Assembly: GCA_040752515.1 (NCBI GenBank)
Contig: JBFMGQ010000004.1
Span: 1 to 64,000 of the forward strand
Length of the DNA: 64,000 bases
DNA from: Tenuifilum sp040752515
GTDB lineage: Bacteria > Bacteroidota > Bacteroidia > Bacteroidales > Tenuifilaceae
Reading direction: 5' to 3'
The notes below the pieces were generated by a model, which was given only the letters and a program-made list of their open reading frames with translations, searched no databases and was not told the DNA's origin. Positions 17,408 to 25,574 of the stretch are shown piece by piece (positions within the stretch are counted from its first letter, which is position 1; every line of letters begins with the position of its first letter). The position numbers were made by a program, and so were the translations under genes.

Positions 17408-18352
17408 TTAAAGTTTGAAGGTAATACCTACTCCAAATATCTCCTTAAACTGGATCCGCGGCCCGCTGCTATCAATTACTCCATCTCCATTGGTATCTTT
17501 ACCTATTTTTACCTTATCGTCGTATACTAGCTGTGTAGCCAAATTCACATTGATATACTTATTAACCTTCATGATTACAAGCGTTTCCCAGTTAACCACA
17601 ATGTTTTGGGGTTCATCGAGGTAATTTGAGAATAAATCGATTTTAGTGGTTAGGGTTAAGTTTTTCAACCATTCAGCCTGAAAATCGTTTTTGGTGTAAA
17701 CCATTCTAAGGTAACCTCCCACTTCCTGCCTCAGCATTTCCCCCTTTTTAACCCCAAAAGCACCTGCGTTCGATAACATGGTGTCGCGGACAAAGGTAAG
17801 CTTGCCGGTTAAGGGGGCCGCAAAAACGCTCAAGTGGGCATTGGGCTTATAGTCCATACCCAATGCGCCAACCAGATAGGCTGGAGCAAAAAAGTTCGAA
17901 ATCTTTATGCGAGTACTATCGTTAGGGTATTTGTATCCAACTGAAAACTGGGTTTTAAAGTTCACCAGAATGGCATAGTAAAAATTTTTGAAGGCCTCGC
18001 GGCCAAACTTCGACGTCAAATCGATTTTATCGTCGGTCTTTTTGGTGTACTTAACTCCCTCCTGATTCAGGAACCCGTAGCCCAAATCGATTGAATTATC
18101 CCAAGCCGTTTTAGGACTTTTATAGCTAACAAATCCTGTAAACACAGTATTTACTGCAAACGAACTTTGTCCCCCTGCTGCCCAGTTGGTTAACGAGGTT
18201 TGGTTGGCATTTATACCCAACGCCAAGCCCTTTTTCCATCCGGCAAGTGAGTCGGTTTTTATCTCCTTTAGCTGACTTTCTGCATCGGTTACCTGAGCAT
18301 TGGCCGGCAAAGCCAATGTAAAAGGTATGATGAGTGCGACAAAACGCTTCAT
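17408..18352 (-). CDS. DUF3078 outer-membrane protein
   Basis: A 314-residue protein with signal peptide MKRFVALIIPFTLALPANAQ. The mature part has the DUF3078 hallmark GWKKGLALGINANQTSLTNWAAGGQ and then many short amphipathic strands ending in a final aromatic-rich strand (FGVGITFKL), as expected of a beta barrel. Function is unknown. The start is set at MKRF because upstream sequence is the shared promoter region with typA, which is divergently transcribed. Confidence 0.75.
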   Translation of the reverse strand: MKRFVALIIPFTLALPANAQVTDAESQLKEIKTDSLAGWKKGLALGINANQTSLTNWAAGGQSSFAVNTVFTGFVSYKSPKTAWDNSIDLGYGFLNQEGVKYTKKTDDKIDLTSKFGREAFKNFYYAILVNFKTQFSVGYKYPNDSTRIKISNFFAPAYLVGALGMDYKPNAHLSVFAAPLTGKLTFVRDTMLSNAGAFGVKKGEMLRQEVGGYLRMVYTKNDFQAEWLKNLTLTTKIDLFSNYLDEPQNIVVNWETLVIMKVNKYINVNLATQLVYDDKVKIGKDTNGDGVIDSSGPRIQFKEIFGVGITFKL

Positions 18353-18423
18353 AATAAACACTTTTGATTCTTTAATTTTCGCTAAAATACTAATTCTTAT
18401 CGTAATATTTAAATTCAAAGCTG

Positions 18424-18431
18424 TAACTTTG
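18424..18431 (+). promoter_or_regulatory. Bacteroidota -7 box for typA
   Basis: TAACTTTG, 18 bases before the ATG at 18450. It rules out the longer open frame that begins at 18300. Confidence 0.65.
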
Positions 18432-18449
18432 CGGGCTAATTTTTTGGGG

Positions 18450-20249
18450 ATGAAGGGTATCAGAAACATTGCTATTATTGCGCATGTCGATCATGGAAAA
18501 ACTACACTGGTCGATAAAATGATTATCCAAGGCAAGCTTTTCAAGGATCACGAAACGCCGGGTGAACTGATTCTGGACAGTAACGATTTGGAGCGTGAGC
18601 GCGGAATTACCATACTGGCAAAAAACGTATCGGTAAACTATAAGGGTTACAAAATCAATATCATCGACACGCCAGGCCACAGCGATTTTGGGGGCGAAGT
18701 AGAGCGCGTACTAAACATGGCCGATGGCGTTTTGCTCCTGGTTGATGCCTTTGAGGGAACCATGCCCCAAACCCGCTTTGTTCTTCAAAAGGCACTGGCC
18801 ATTGGGTTGAAACCCATTCTGGTTATCAACAAGGTCGATAAGCCCAACTGTCGTCCGGAAGAGGTTCAGGAACAGGTTTACGAGTTGATGTTCAGCCTCG
18901 ATGCATCGGAGGAGCAACTCGAGTTCCCAACCATTTACGGCAGCGCAAAGCAAGGTTGGATGAGCAACGATTGGCGTAAGCCATCAACCGATATCACCCC
19001 ACTGCTCGATTGCATTATCGATTATGTGCCTGCACCTAAACAGCTAAAAGGGACGCCCCAGCTGCTTATCACCTCGCTCGATTATTCCAACTACGTTGGC
19101 CGAATTGCCATAGGTAAGCTGCACCGTGGAACATTAAAGGCAGGCCAAAACGTATCGTTGGTAAAACGCAACGGACAGGTAATACGAACAAAAATTAAGG
19201 ACTTGCTTGTTTTCGAAGGGCTTGAGCGTAAAAAGGTCGATGAGGTAACCTCAGGCGACATTTGCGCCATAGTTGGTATTGAGGGTTTTGATATTGGTGA
19301 TACTATAGCCGATTACGAGAACCCCGAGCCCCTTCCTACCATTGCTGTGGATGAGCCCACCATGAGCATGCTCTTCACCATAAACAACTCACCATTCTTC
19401 GGTCGCGATGGCAAATACGTAACCTCACGCCACCTTAAGGATAGGCTAATGCTGGAACTTGAAAAGAATCTTGCCCTTAGGGTTGAGGAAACCGACTCGG
19501 CCGATGCCTTTACCGTTTATGGTCGTGGTGTGCTGCACCTTTCCGTTCTTATTGAAACCATGCGCCGCGAAGGCTACGAGCTACAGGTTGGGCAACCCAA
19601 GGTAATCATTAAGGAAATCGATGGCGTTAAGTGCGAACCCATTGAGTACCTTACCATTGATGTTCCCGAGGATGTTTCGGGCAAGGCAATTGAGCATGTT
19701 ACCCGCCGCAAGGGAACATTAATCTCAATGGATCGCCATCACGATCGTGTTCACCTGGAGTTCGAAATACCCTCACGCGGTATTATCGGACTACGTAATA
19801 TTATTCTCACGGCAACTGCTGGCGAAGCCATCATGGCTCACCGCTTTAAGGCCTTTGAACCTTACCGCGGTGAGATTGAAACCCGAACCAATGGTTCGCT
19901 TATAGCCATGGAAAGCGGCACAGCATACGCCTATGCCCTGGGAAAATTACAGGATAGAGGCAAGTTTTTCATTGATGACCACGAAGAGGTTTATGCCGGT
20001 CAGGTAGTTGGCGAAAATAACCGATCGGGCGATATTGTAGTAAATGTAACCAAGTCGAAAAAACTTACCAACATGCGAGCCTCAGGTTCCGACGAAAAAA
20101 TTTTCCTGGCACCCCCAATCAAGTTCAGCCTCGAGGAGGCTCTTGAGTACATCCAGGAAGATGAGTACGTTGAGATTACCCCAAAAGCTATCCGACTACG
20201 AAAAATCTACCTCGACGAAAATGAGCGTAAACGCAGGGCTAAGGCATAG
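18450..20249 (+). CDS. typA: Ribosome-associated GTPase TypA/BipA
   Basis: A 599-residue translational GTPase that binds the ribosome and supports growth in stress or cold and 50S assembly. The G1 motif is AHVDHGKTT (10-18), the switch II region is DTPGHSDFGGEVERV (about 71-85), the G4 motif is NKVDKP (about 128-133), and the C-terminal domain has the BipA ending. The start is the ATG giving MKGIRNIAIIAHVDHGK, the family's usual N-terminus. Confidence 0.97.
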   Translation: MKGIRNIAIIAHVDHGKTTLVDKMIIQGKLFKDHETPGELILDSNDLERERGITILAKNVSVNYKGYKINIIDTPGHSDFGGEVERVLNMADGVLLLVDAFEGTMPQTRFVLQKALAIGLKPILVINKVDKPNCRPEEVQEQVYELMFSLDASEEQLEFPTIYGSAKQGWMSNDWRKPSTDITPLLDCIIDYVPAPKQLKGTPQLLITSLDYSNYVGRIAIGKLHRGTLKAGQNVSLVKRNGQVIRTKIKDLLVFEGLERKKVDEVTSGDICAIVGIEGFDIGDTIADYENPEPLPTIAVDEPTMSMLFTINNSPFFGRDGKYVTSRHLKDRLMLELEKNLALRVEETDSADAFTVYGRGVLHLSVLIETMRREGYELQVGQPKVIIKEIDGVKCEPIEYLTIDVPEDVSGKAIEHVTRRKGTLISMDRHHDRVHLEFEIPSRGIIGLRNIILTATAGEAIMAHRFKAFEPYRGEIETRTNGSLIAMESGTAYAYALGKLQDRGKFFIDDHEEVYAGQVVGENNRSGDIVVNVTKSKKLTNMRASGSDEKIFLAPPIKFSLEEALEYIQEDEYVEITPKAIRLRKIYLDENERKRRAKA

Positions 20250-20308
20250 GGTGATGGCACTTTTTTAACGAATATTTTTAACTTTTTTTGGGTTGATTTG
20301 ATTTTTTA

Positions 20309-20316
20309 TAACTTTG
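20309..20316 (+). promoter_or_regulatory. Bacteroidota -7 box for the DUF177-rpmF-plsX-fabH operon
   Basis: TAACTTTG, with TTTG at 20287-20290 as a -33 element 18 bases upstream. It lies 20 bases before the GTG start at 20337. Confidence 0.7.
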
Positions 20317-20336
20317 CACGTTGATTTTGTGAGAAA

Positions 20337-20867
20337 GTGGCAAGCATTTTAAGTGCATATTCAATTAGTTACAAGGGACTTAAACTTGGTGAACACTCGT
20401 TTGATTTCGATATTAAAAACGATTTTTTTGCCGAGTTTCCCGAGGGTGAGGTTAAGGAAGGCACGCTCACAGCAAAGGTTTTGATGAACAGGCAGAATAA
20501 CCTGCTTGAATTTGACATACTGATTAAGGGAAAGGTAAAGGTTACCTGCGACAGGTGCTTGGAGCAATTCTACTTACCAATTGAGTACAAGGGTTACCTT
20601 GTGGCTAAAATTGGTAATGAGCATATAGAGGATGAGGCTGATGTAATCTTTCTAACGGAAGATGACCATGAGGTTAACCTTGCCCAGTACCTGTACGAAA
20701 GCATTCACCTGAGCTTACCGCTTAAGCGGTACCATGGACTAAGGGGTACCAGTATAGAGGATTGCGACCAGGAGATGCTCAAGTACATAAAGTTTGATGA
20801 AGATGAACCAACCAACATCGATCCGCGTTGGCAGGCATTAAAGGACTTGTTGAACAATAATAACTAA
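20337..20867 (+). CDS. DUF177/YceD-family protein
   Basis: A 176-residue protein of the YceD/DUF177 family, whose gene nearly always precedes rpmF; it has been linked to 23S rRNA/large-subunit biogenesis. A pair of cysteines lies in VTCDRCLEQF (about 69-78), and a C-terminal region ends DPRWQALKDLLN. The start appears to be GTG because it is the first in-frame start after the promoter. It is 25 bases upstream of rpmF and the first gene of this operon. Confidence 0.85.
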   Translation: MASILSAYSISYKGLKLGEHSFDFDIKNDFFAEFPEGEVKEGTLTAKVLMNRQNNLLEFDILIKGKVKVTCDRCLEQFYLPIEYKGYLVAKIGNEHIEDEADVIFLTEDDHEVNLAQYLYESIHLSLPLKRYHGLRGTSIEDCDQEMLKYIKFDEDEPTNIDPRWQALKDLLNNNN

Positions 20868-20892
20868 GTTGGACTATATAATTTGTTGAAAA

Positions 20893-21078
20893 ATGGCACA
20901 TCCGAAATCACGAATCTCGAAGCAGAGAAGGAACAAGCGTAGAACTCACTACAAAGCTGAGGCTCCAACCCTATCGACATGCTCAAACTGCGGAGCTGCA
21001 GTTGAATATCACAGGGTATGCCCTGAGTGCGGCTATTATCGTGGTAAGTTGGCAATCGAGAAGGCTGTTAACGCCTAA
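20893..21078 (+). CDS. rpmF: 50S ribosomal protein L32
   Basis: A 61-residue L32. The N-terminus is MAHPKSRISKQRRNKRR, followed by a zinc ribbon with two cysteine pairs: CSNCG (about 35-39) and CPECG (about 48-52). This is the zinc-binding form, not the zinc-independent paralogue. It sits between DUF177 and plsX in the usual order. Confidence 0.97.
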   Translation: MAHPKSRISKQRRNKRRTHYKAEAPTLSTCSNCGAAVEYHRVCPECGYYRGKLAIEKAVNA

Positions 21079-21106
21079 ACATGAACTTTCATAAACCCCT
21101 GCATTG

Positions 21107-22051
21107 ATGATTAGAATTGGCGTTGATGCAATGGGAGGCGATTTTGCACCCGATGCTGTCGTATCGGGTGCAGTTTTAGCCCTCAAGCATCTCAATGCCG
21201 ATGAGCGCATTGTGCTTTTCGGTGACAAGCAAAGGATTCTTGAAATCCTTGCCCGTGAAAATGCAAACCCACAAGATTTTGAAATTGTTCACACCACTGA
21301 GGTGATCGAAATGGGCGATCATCCCTCAAAAGCATTTGCCAAAAAAACCGACTCCAGTATTGTCAAAGGCTTTATGGCCTTGGCTGCCGGAAAAATCGAT
21401 GGTTTTGCCAGCGCTGGTAGTACCGGTGCCATGATGGTTGGCGCTTTCATGGTTATTAAACAAATTCCCGGAGTTATACGTCCGGGTATAGCTGGTTTTA
21501 TTCCCGTTTCCGAAAATAAACTTAACGTAATTCTCGATGTGGGTCTAAACCCCGATTGCCGCCCCGACGTGCTCTACCAGTATGGGAAGTTGGGATCGAT
21601 ATACGCCCAGCAGATTCTCGGTATAGGAAACCCAAGGGTTGCATTACTTAACATCGGCGAAGAGGAGGAAAAGGGTAACCTTGTGACCAAGAGCGCCTTT
21701 GAAATGATGAAGGACACGGCGGAGTATAACTTTGTGGGAAATGTCGAAGGTCATCACCTCTTCCACGATAAAAAAGCTGATGTGGTGGTTTGCGATGGAT
21801 TTGTGGGCAACGTGGTTCTTAAGGAGGCTGAGGCTTTCTACCACCTGCTTAAAAAATTCAGCCCCGAAAACCAGTTTATTGAACGTTTTAACTCCGAGAA
21901 CTACGGCGGAACACCAGTTCTTGGTGTTAACAAACCGGTAATAATAGCCCATGGAGCATCAAGCCCCGTGGCCATAATGAATATGATAAAACAAACCCGC
22001 GAGGTTATAGTATCGGACCTTTGCGAAAAAATTAAACAAGCATTTATGTAA
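21107..22051 (+). CDS. plsX: Phosphate acyltransferase
   Basis: A 314-residue PlsX that makes acyl-phosphate from acyl-ACP for phospholipid synthesis with PlsY. The start is the ATG at 21107 (MIRIGVDAMGGDFAPD); a TTG just before it is not needed. Typical motifs are GVDAMGGD (4-11), STGAMM (about 105-110), DVGLN (about 146-150) and VCDGFVGNVVLK (about 228-239). It overlaps nothing and is 2 bases before fabH. Confidence 0.95.
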   Translation: MIRIGVDAMGGDFAPDAVVSGAVLALKHLNADERIVLFGDKQRILEILARENANPQDFEIVHTTEVIEMGDHPSKAFAKKTDSSIVKGFMALAAGKIDGFASAGSTGAMMVGAFMVIKQIPGVIRPGIAGFIPVSENKLNVILDVGLNPDCRPDVLYQYGKLGSIYAQQILGIGNPRVALLNIGEEEEKGNLVTKSAFEMMKDTAEYNFVGNVEGHHLFHDKKADVVVCDGFVGNVVLKEAEAFYHLLKKFSPENQFIERFNSENYGGTPVLGVNKPVIIAHGASSPVAIMNMIKQTREVIVSDLCEKIKQAFM

Positions 22052-22053
22052 CT

Positions 22054-23064
22054 ATGGGAAAAATTACTGCCGCAATTACTGGCGTTGGAGGGTATGTTCC
22101 CGATTACATCCTTACCAACGAAGAGCTAAGTAGAATGGTCGATACCACCGACGAGTGGATAATGACCCGAATAGGAATAAAGGAGCGTCGAATACTCAAA
22201 GGCGAGGGGCTTGGCACATCCGATATGGCCATGCACGCCGTAAACGAGCTGCTCCGCAAAACCAACACCCATCCCGATGAGGTTGACATGCTCATTTGCG
22301 GCGTAGTTACACCCGATATGCAATTCCCCGCTACCGCTAACATTATCAGCGATAAGTGCGGAATCAAAAATGCTTTTGGATACGACATGAATGCCGGCTG
22401 TTCCAGCTTCCTGTACGCCCTGGTTACAGCATCAAAGTTTGTGGAGTCGGGCACACATAAAAAGGTTGTAGTGGTTGGCGCCGATAAAATGTCGTCCATA
22501 ACCGATTACACCGACCGCACCACCTGCCCCATCTTTGGCGATGGTGCCGGTGCCGTTCTGCTTGAACCCAACTACGAAGGTTTTGGCGTTATTGACTCTA
22601 AAATGCAGGTTGATGGATCAGGTCGTAAACACCTGCATCAGGTAGCTGGCGGTTCATGCTATCCCGCCTCGTTCGAAACCGTAGCTAAGCGCCAGCACTT
22701 CATCTACCAGGAAGGACAGCCTGTGTTCAAGGCTGCTGTTTCCAACATGGCCGATGTTTCGGTTGAGATGATGGAGCGTAACAACATCAAGCCCGAAGAC
22801 CTTGCTTGGCTTGTACCCCATCAGGCTAACATGCGAATTATTGAAGCCACCGCAAACCGCATGGGAATAAACAAGGACAAGGTAATGATTAACATCCAGC
22901 GTTACGGTAACACAACCAGTGCAACCCTCCCCCTTTGCCTCTGGGAATGGGAATCGAAACTTCGGAAAGGCGACAATCTTATTCTTGCCACCTTTGGTGC
23001 AGGTTTTACCTGGGGTGCCGCATACGTTAAATGGGCTTACGACGGCGATAAATTTGCTAAGTAA
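22054..23064 (+). CDS. fabH: 3-oxoacyl-ACP synthase III
   Basis: A 336-residue KAS III, which starts fatty-acid synthesis by joining acetyl-CoA and malonyl-ACP. The active-site Cys is Cys116 in NAGCSSF, with His in VPHQAN (about 251) and Asn in GNTTSA (about 281). In several Bacteroidota accB/accC follow this gene; here the operon ends in a terminator instead. The remaining elongation genes (acpP, fabF) are at 31-33 kb. Confidence 0.95.
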   Translation: MGKITAAITGVGGYVPDYILTNEELSRMVDTTDEWIMTRIGIKERRILKGEGLGTSDMAMHAVNELLRKTNTHPDEVDMLICGVVTPDMQFPATANIISDKCGIKNAFGYDMNAGCSSFLYALVTASKFVESGTHKKVVVVGADKMSSITDYTDRTTCPIFGDGAGAVLLEPNYEGFGVIDSKMQVDGSGRKHLHQVAGGSCYPASFETVAKRQHFIYQEGQPVFKAAVSNMADVSVEMMERNNIKPEDLAWLVPHQANMRIIEATANRMGINKDKVMINIQRYGNTTSATLPLCLWEWESKLRKGDNLILATFGAGFTWGAAYVKWAYDGDKFAK

Positions 23065-23086
23065 TCGCCAATTATGCATAATAAAA

Positions 23087-23110
23087 AAGCCGGGTTTATC
23101 CCGGCTTGTT
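23087..23110 (+). terminator. Terminator after fabH
   Basis: AAGCCGGG and CCCGGCTT around a 5-base loop, followed by a T-rich stretch. It lies 23 bases after the fabH stop codon. Confidence 0.85.
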
Positions 23111-23171
23111 TATTTCTGGTAACACTGATTCTATAATCAGGATTTCAAAAACCTTAACCCTGCTCCTGCCT

Positions 23172-23711
23172 TTAACGGGCTTGGCTATCGATGAATGCTC
23201 TCAACTTGGCTGTTTTGTCAACTATATCGTTGGTAATAGAATACACTGAAGTTGTCGCACCTGAGATTGCGTCAATCTCCTTGCCAACAGTTAACTTTTT
23301 ACTGCCATTGTAACCCACAAACTGGTTTAACCAACTTTTCAGAGTTATCTCCTGGCCATGGGTGGCCTCGTAGTTAAAAACCTGAACCGAAAGGATTTTA
23401 CCCGATGAATCGAATAGTATAAAATAATCAAAAAACTCTGAGTTATTTGCACTATATAAATGGTTCTCATCATTACCGCATCCTTCGGTACGGCATGAAA
23501 ATACCCTTCCAACAAAAGAGTAGGATACGGGTTTAGCATTAGTGTAGCTAAAATATTTACCCGCCTTGTAAACCATCAATTCTTTGGGAATGGGTTTATC
23601 GCTCCCACTAATCTTTTGTATCTCTTTAACGAGCATCCTGGGTTCAAAATTTATATTGGAACCTATTTGCAGGTTAAGTAAGACAAATAAAATGGCTACA
23701 GCTATTTTCAT
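23172..23711 (-). CDS. FMN-binding (FMN_bind) domain protein
   Basis: A 179-residue exported protein with signal peptide MKIAVAILFVLLNLQIGSN. It has one FMN_bind domain ending in DAISGATTS (residues 147-155), which fits the Dxx(S/T)GAT consensus for covalent FMN attachment by ApbE. Domains of this kind carry electrons in NqrC, RnfG and extracellular flavoproteins. Two cysteines (CRTEGC, about 73-78) may form a disulfide or bind something else. It lies 14 bases downstream of a porin gene and is very probably co-transcribed with it. Confidence 0.8.
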   Translation of the reverse strand: MKIAVAILFVLLNLQIGSNINFEPRMLVKEIQKISGSDKPIPKELMVYKAGKYFSYTNAKPVSYSFVGRVFSCRTEGCGNDENHLYSANNSEFFDYFILFDSSGKILSVQVFNYEATHGQEITLKSWLNQFVGYNGSKKLTVGKEIDAISGATTSVYSITNDIVDKTAKLRAFIDSQAR

Positions 23712-23725
23712 ATCTTGTTTTACAT

Positions 23726-24931
23726 TTAAAAGTTGACACCAATGCCTGCATTAAACGTTTTGTTATAAGCACTTTCAGCTTTCGATTTATCCAGTTGAAT
23801 ATCGGCTTTTAGAACCACTCCCTTTTCTAACGCATAAGTAATACCTGTTGTTATTATTGTGGCGCTGTAGCTCTTGTTTTCATCAATGGGCGCTTTAACC
23901 GACTGATGGGTATTATAGGCTTCGTAACGAATAAATGGGATTAGCTTTTGTTGACCGTTTGTGAATAAACGAAGTACATCATAACCAACCTCAACGTAGT
24001 AGCCAAGCATTTTGCTTCCCAAATCGTTCAGCTTATTGCCGGTTTTTGTAAATACGTTGTATTCATCAGTATTAGAAAGCGAAATATAGTATAGCTGACC
24101 GGTAAACTTTAAACTAGATACATTATAGCGAGCATCAAGTCCAATCATTGATATGCCAACAACCGATGAGTCAGCTTTTTGGATTAGTGACACACTATCC
24201 TTGCTAAGGTTAGAGTATAGCTTACTATTGGACTTACCGAAATAAGCAGATATACCAAGGTTTAGGTTCCTTACCCCATAAAACTCCATTTTACCAGTAA
24301 AAGCCGGATGGCTTAAATATGCTTTCGAAGCTTTTTGTCGACCTTCCCGTAAGCCCTTGCTACCCGAAAACATTGCCTTAGTTCCATCATAACCGTTGAG
24401 CCCATTCACAACGTATAGCTGATAGCGAGTTTTAGCCTGATAAATATTCCCCTGGAAACCCATTCCTACCTCCCGCCATGTTGTGGGTGCAATTCTATTA
24501 TCGATTATCGGTCGCTCTACCCCATTAAAGGAGGTTGGCTCATGATACTCATTAATTATCCCCATGGGTACCAGCAAAATGCCAGCCCTGAAATTGGCAA
24601 AGCTGTTGAGCTTATGCTGGATAAACATTTGCTCAACCCACACCTCCTTGGCGTATTCAATTTCAATTTCGGACACAAACTGAGTTCTATTCGAGAAATT
24701 ATATCCAAAAAACAGTACCATCCTGTGAGCGTCAAGTGTTCCAATGTTGTAGGTATTGCTTTCTAGTGGCTGGTTGTAGTGCACCTCCCCGTATCCTCCT
24801 ATTTGAAGTCCGGGCCTGCCGCTTATTAAATACTGGGCAGTATTCTGTAACTGACTTGAAATTGTATCGGTTTGTGCATTTAAACCAATGGAGAACACAA
24901 AAAATCCTAATATTAAAACAATACGTTTCAT
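23726..24931 (-). CDS. Outer-membrane porin-like barrel
   Basis: A 401-residue protein with signal peptide (MKRIVLILGFFVFSIGLNAQ) and a full-length beta-barrel pattern that ends in an aromatic-terminated strand (FNAGIGVNF). It opens IGGYGEVHYNQ and contains FVSEIEIEYAKEVWVEQMFIQ, as in porins related to the phosphate-selective porin O/P superfamily. Substrate is unknown. It is upstream of and probably co-expressed with the FMN_bind protein, so it may serve a redox or iron-related export/import function; this is inference. Confidence 0.75.
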   Translation of the reverse strand: MKRIVLILGFFVFSIGLNAQTDTISSQLQNTAQYLISGRPGLQIGGYGEVHYNQPLESNTYNIGTLDAHRMVLFFGYNFSNRTQFVSEIEIEYAKEVWVEQMFIQHKLNSFANFRAGILLVPMGIINEYHEPTSFNGVERPIIDNRIAPTTWREVGMGFQGNIYQAKTRYQLYVVNGLNGYDGTKAMFSGSKGLREGRQKASKAYLSHPAFTGKMEFYGVRNLNLGISAYFGKSNSKLYSNLSKDSVSLIQKADSSVVGISMIGLDARYNVSSLKFTGQLYYISLSNTDEYNVFTKTGNKLNDLGSKMLGYYVEVGYDVLRLFTNGQQKLIPFIRYEAYNTHQSVKAPIDENKSYSATIITTGITYALEKGVVLKADIQLDKSKAESAYNKTFNAGIGVNF

Positions 24932-24957
24932 GATTTTTGATTTTTAAGTTTTCGAAG

Positions 24958-24965
24958 CAAATTTA
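24958..24965 (-). promoter_or_regulatory. Bacteroidota -7 box for the porin/FMN_bind pair
   Basis: TAAATTTG on the minus strand, 26 bases before the start codon, with TTTG at 24989-24992 as a possible -33 element. Confidence 0.55.
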
Positions 24966-25574
24966 ATTTAGACTAATTATATTATATGCAAAATTTATAT
25001 TGATGTTTATCAACTATGACTATTTAGAATCTACTTTTTTAAATCTCCCTTATCCATATCTATTTAATGGTCAACCCATTATCTTTTTCCCTTTACAAGA
25101 GATTTATTGGTTGGCTTTAAGTCCAAAATCTGATCAACCCAAATTCGTCAATAGAAACAAGTTGTTTAAGTGTTCTTTATGTTTCTATTAACTAATCTCG
25201 GATCAAACTATTTTTTTAGAATGATTTGTATAAACCCACAGTAGAACCCAGAAGTTTGGATTGGGCTAAATGGAATATAAGCTAGGAGTTACTGTATAAG
25301 ATCAACCTTGGGTATAACGCCGAAACAAGAAAGATGTTGAAGTTTGGTTAGTGATAGTATTGAAAAGACATTCCTACATGAAATGATTATAGGAACTTAC
25401 CTTTTTTGCAGAGTCTGTCACAATATATATTATTGAATTCTGGTTTCTTTTTTACCACCAACAATTAAAACCTCTGTAAATCTTCAACACCTGAATTATC
25501 AGTTATACCAATAAATCCAAACACGAACTATCTATTATCGAAAACCTAAATCGTTTTAGCGTTTAATTTAACTC
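24966..25574. other. Gene-free AT-rich interval
   Basis: About 600 bases with no credible gene. It contains palindromic element B (25142-25197) and little else that stands out. The open frame at 25000-25191 has no start context or composition typical of genes. Confidence 0.6.
25142..25197. repeat. 56-bp palindromic intergenic element, copy B
   Basis: Same length and arm order as copy A at 12948. The left arm carries ATTCGTCAATAGAAACAA and the right arm reads GATTAGTTAATAGAAACA on the other strand. The core is the reverse complement of the copy A core with four differences over 36 positions. Confidence 0.7.

Noticed and set aside
18300..18449. Longer N-terminal extension of typA
   Set aside because: The -7 box lies inside this stretch, and the extension lacks family similarity; the ATG at 18450 matches other TypA proteins.
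25000..25191. 63-residue open frame in the AT-rich spacer
   Set aside because: It spans palindromic element B, shows no family match, and has gene-unlike composition.
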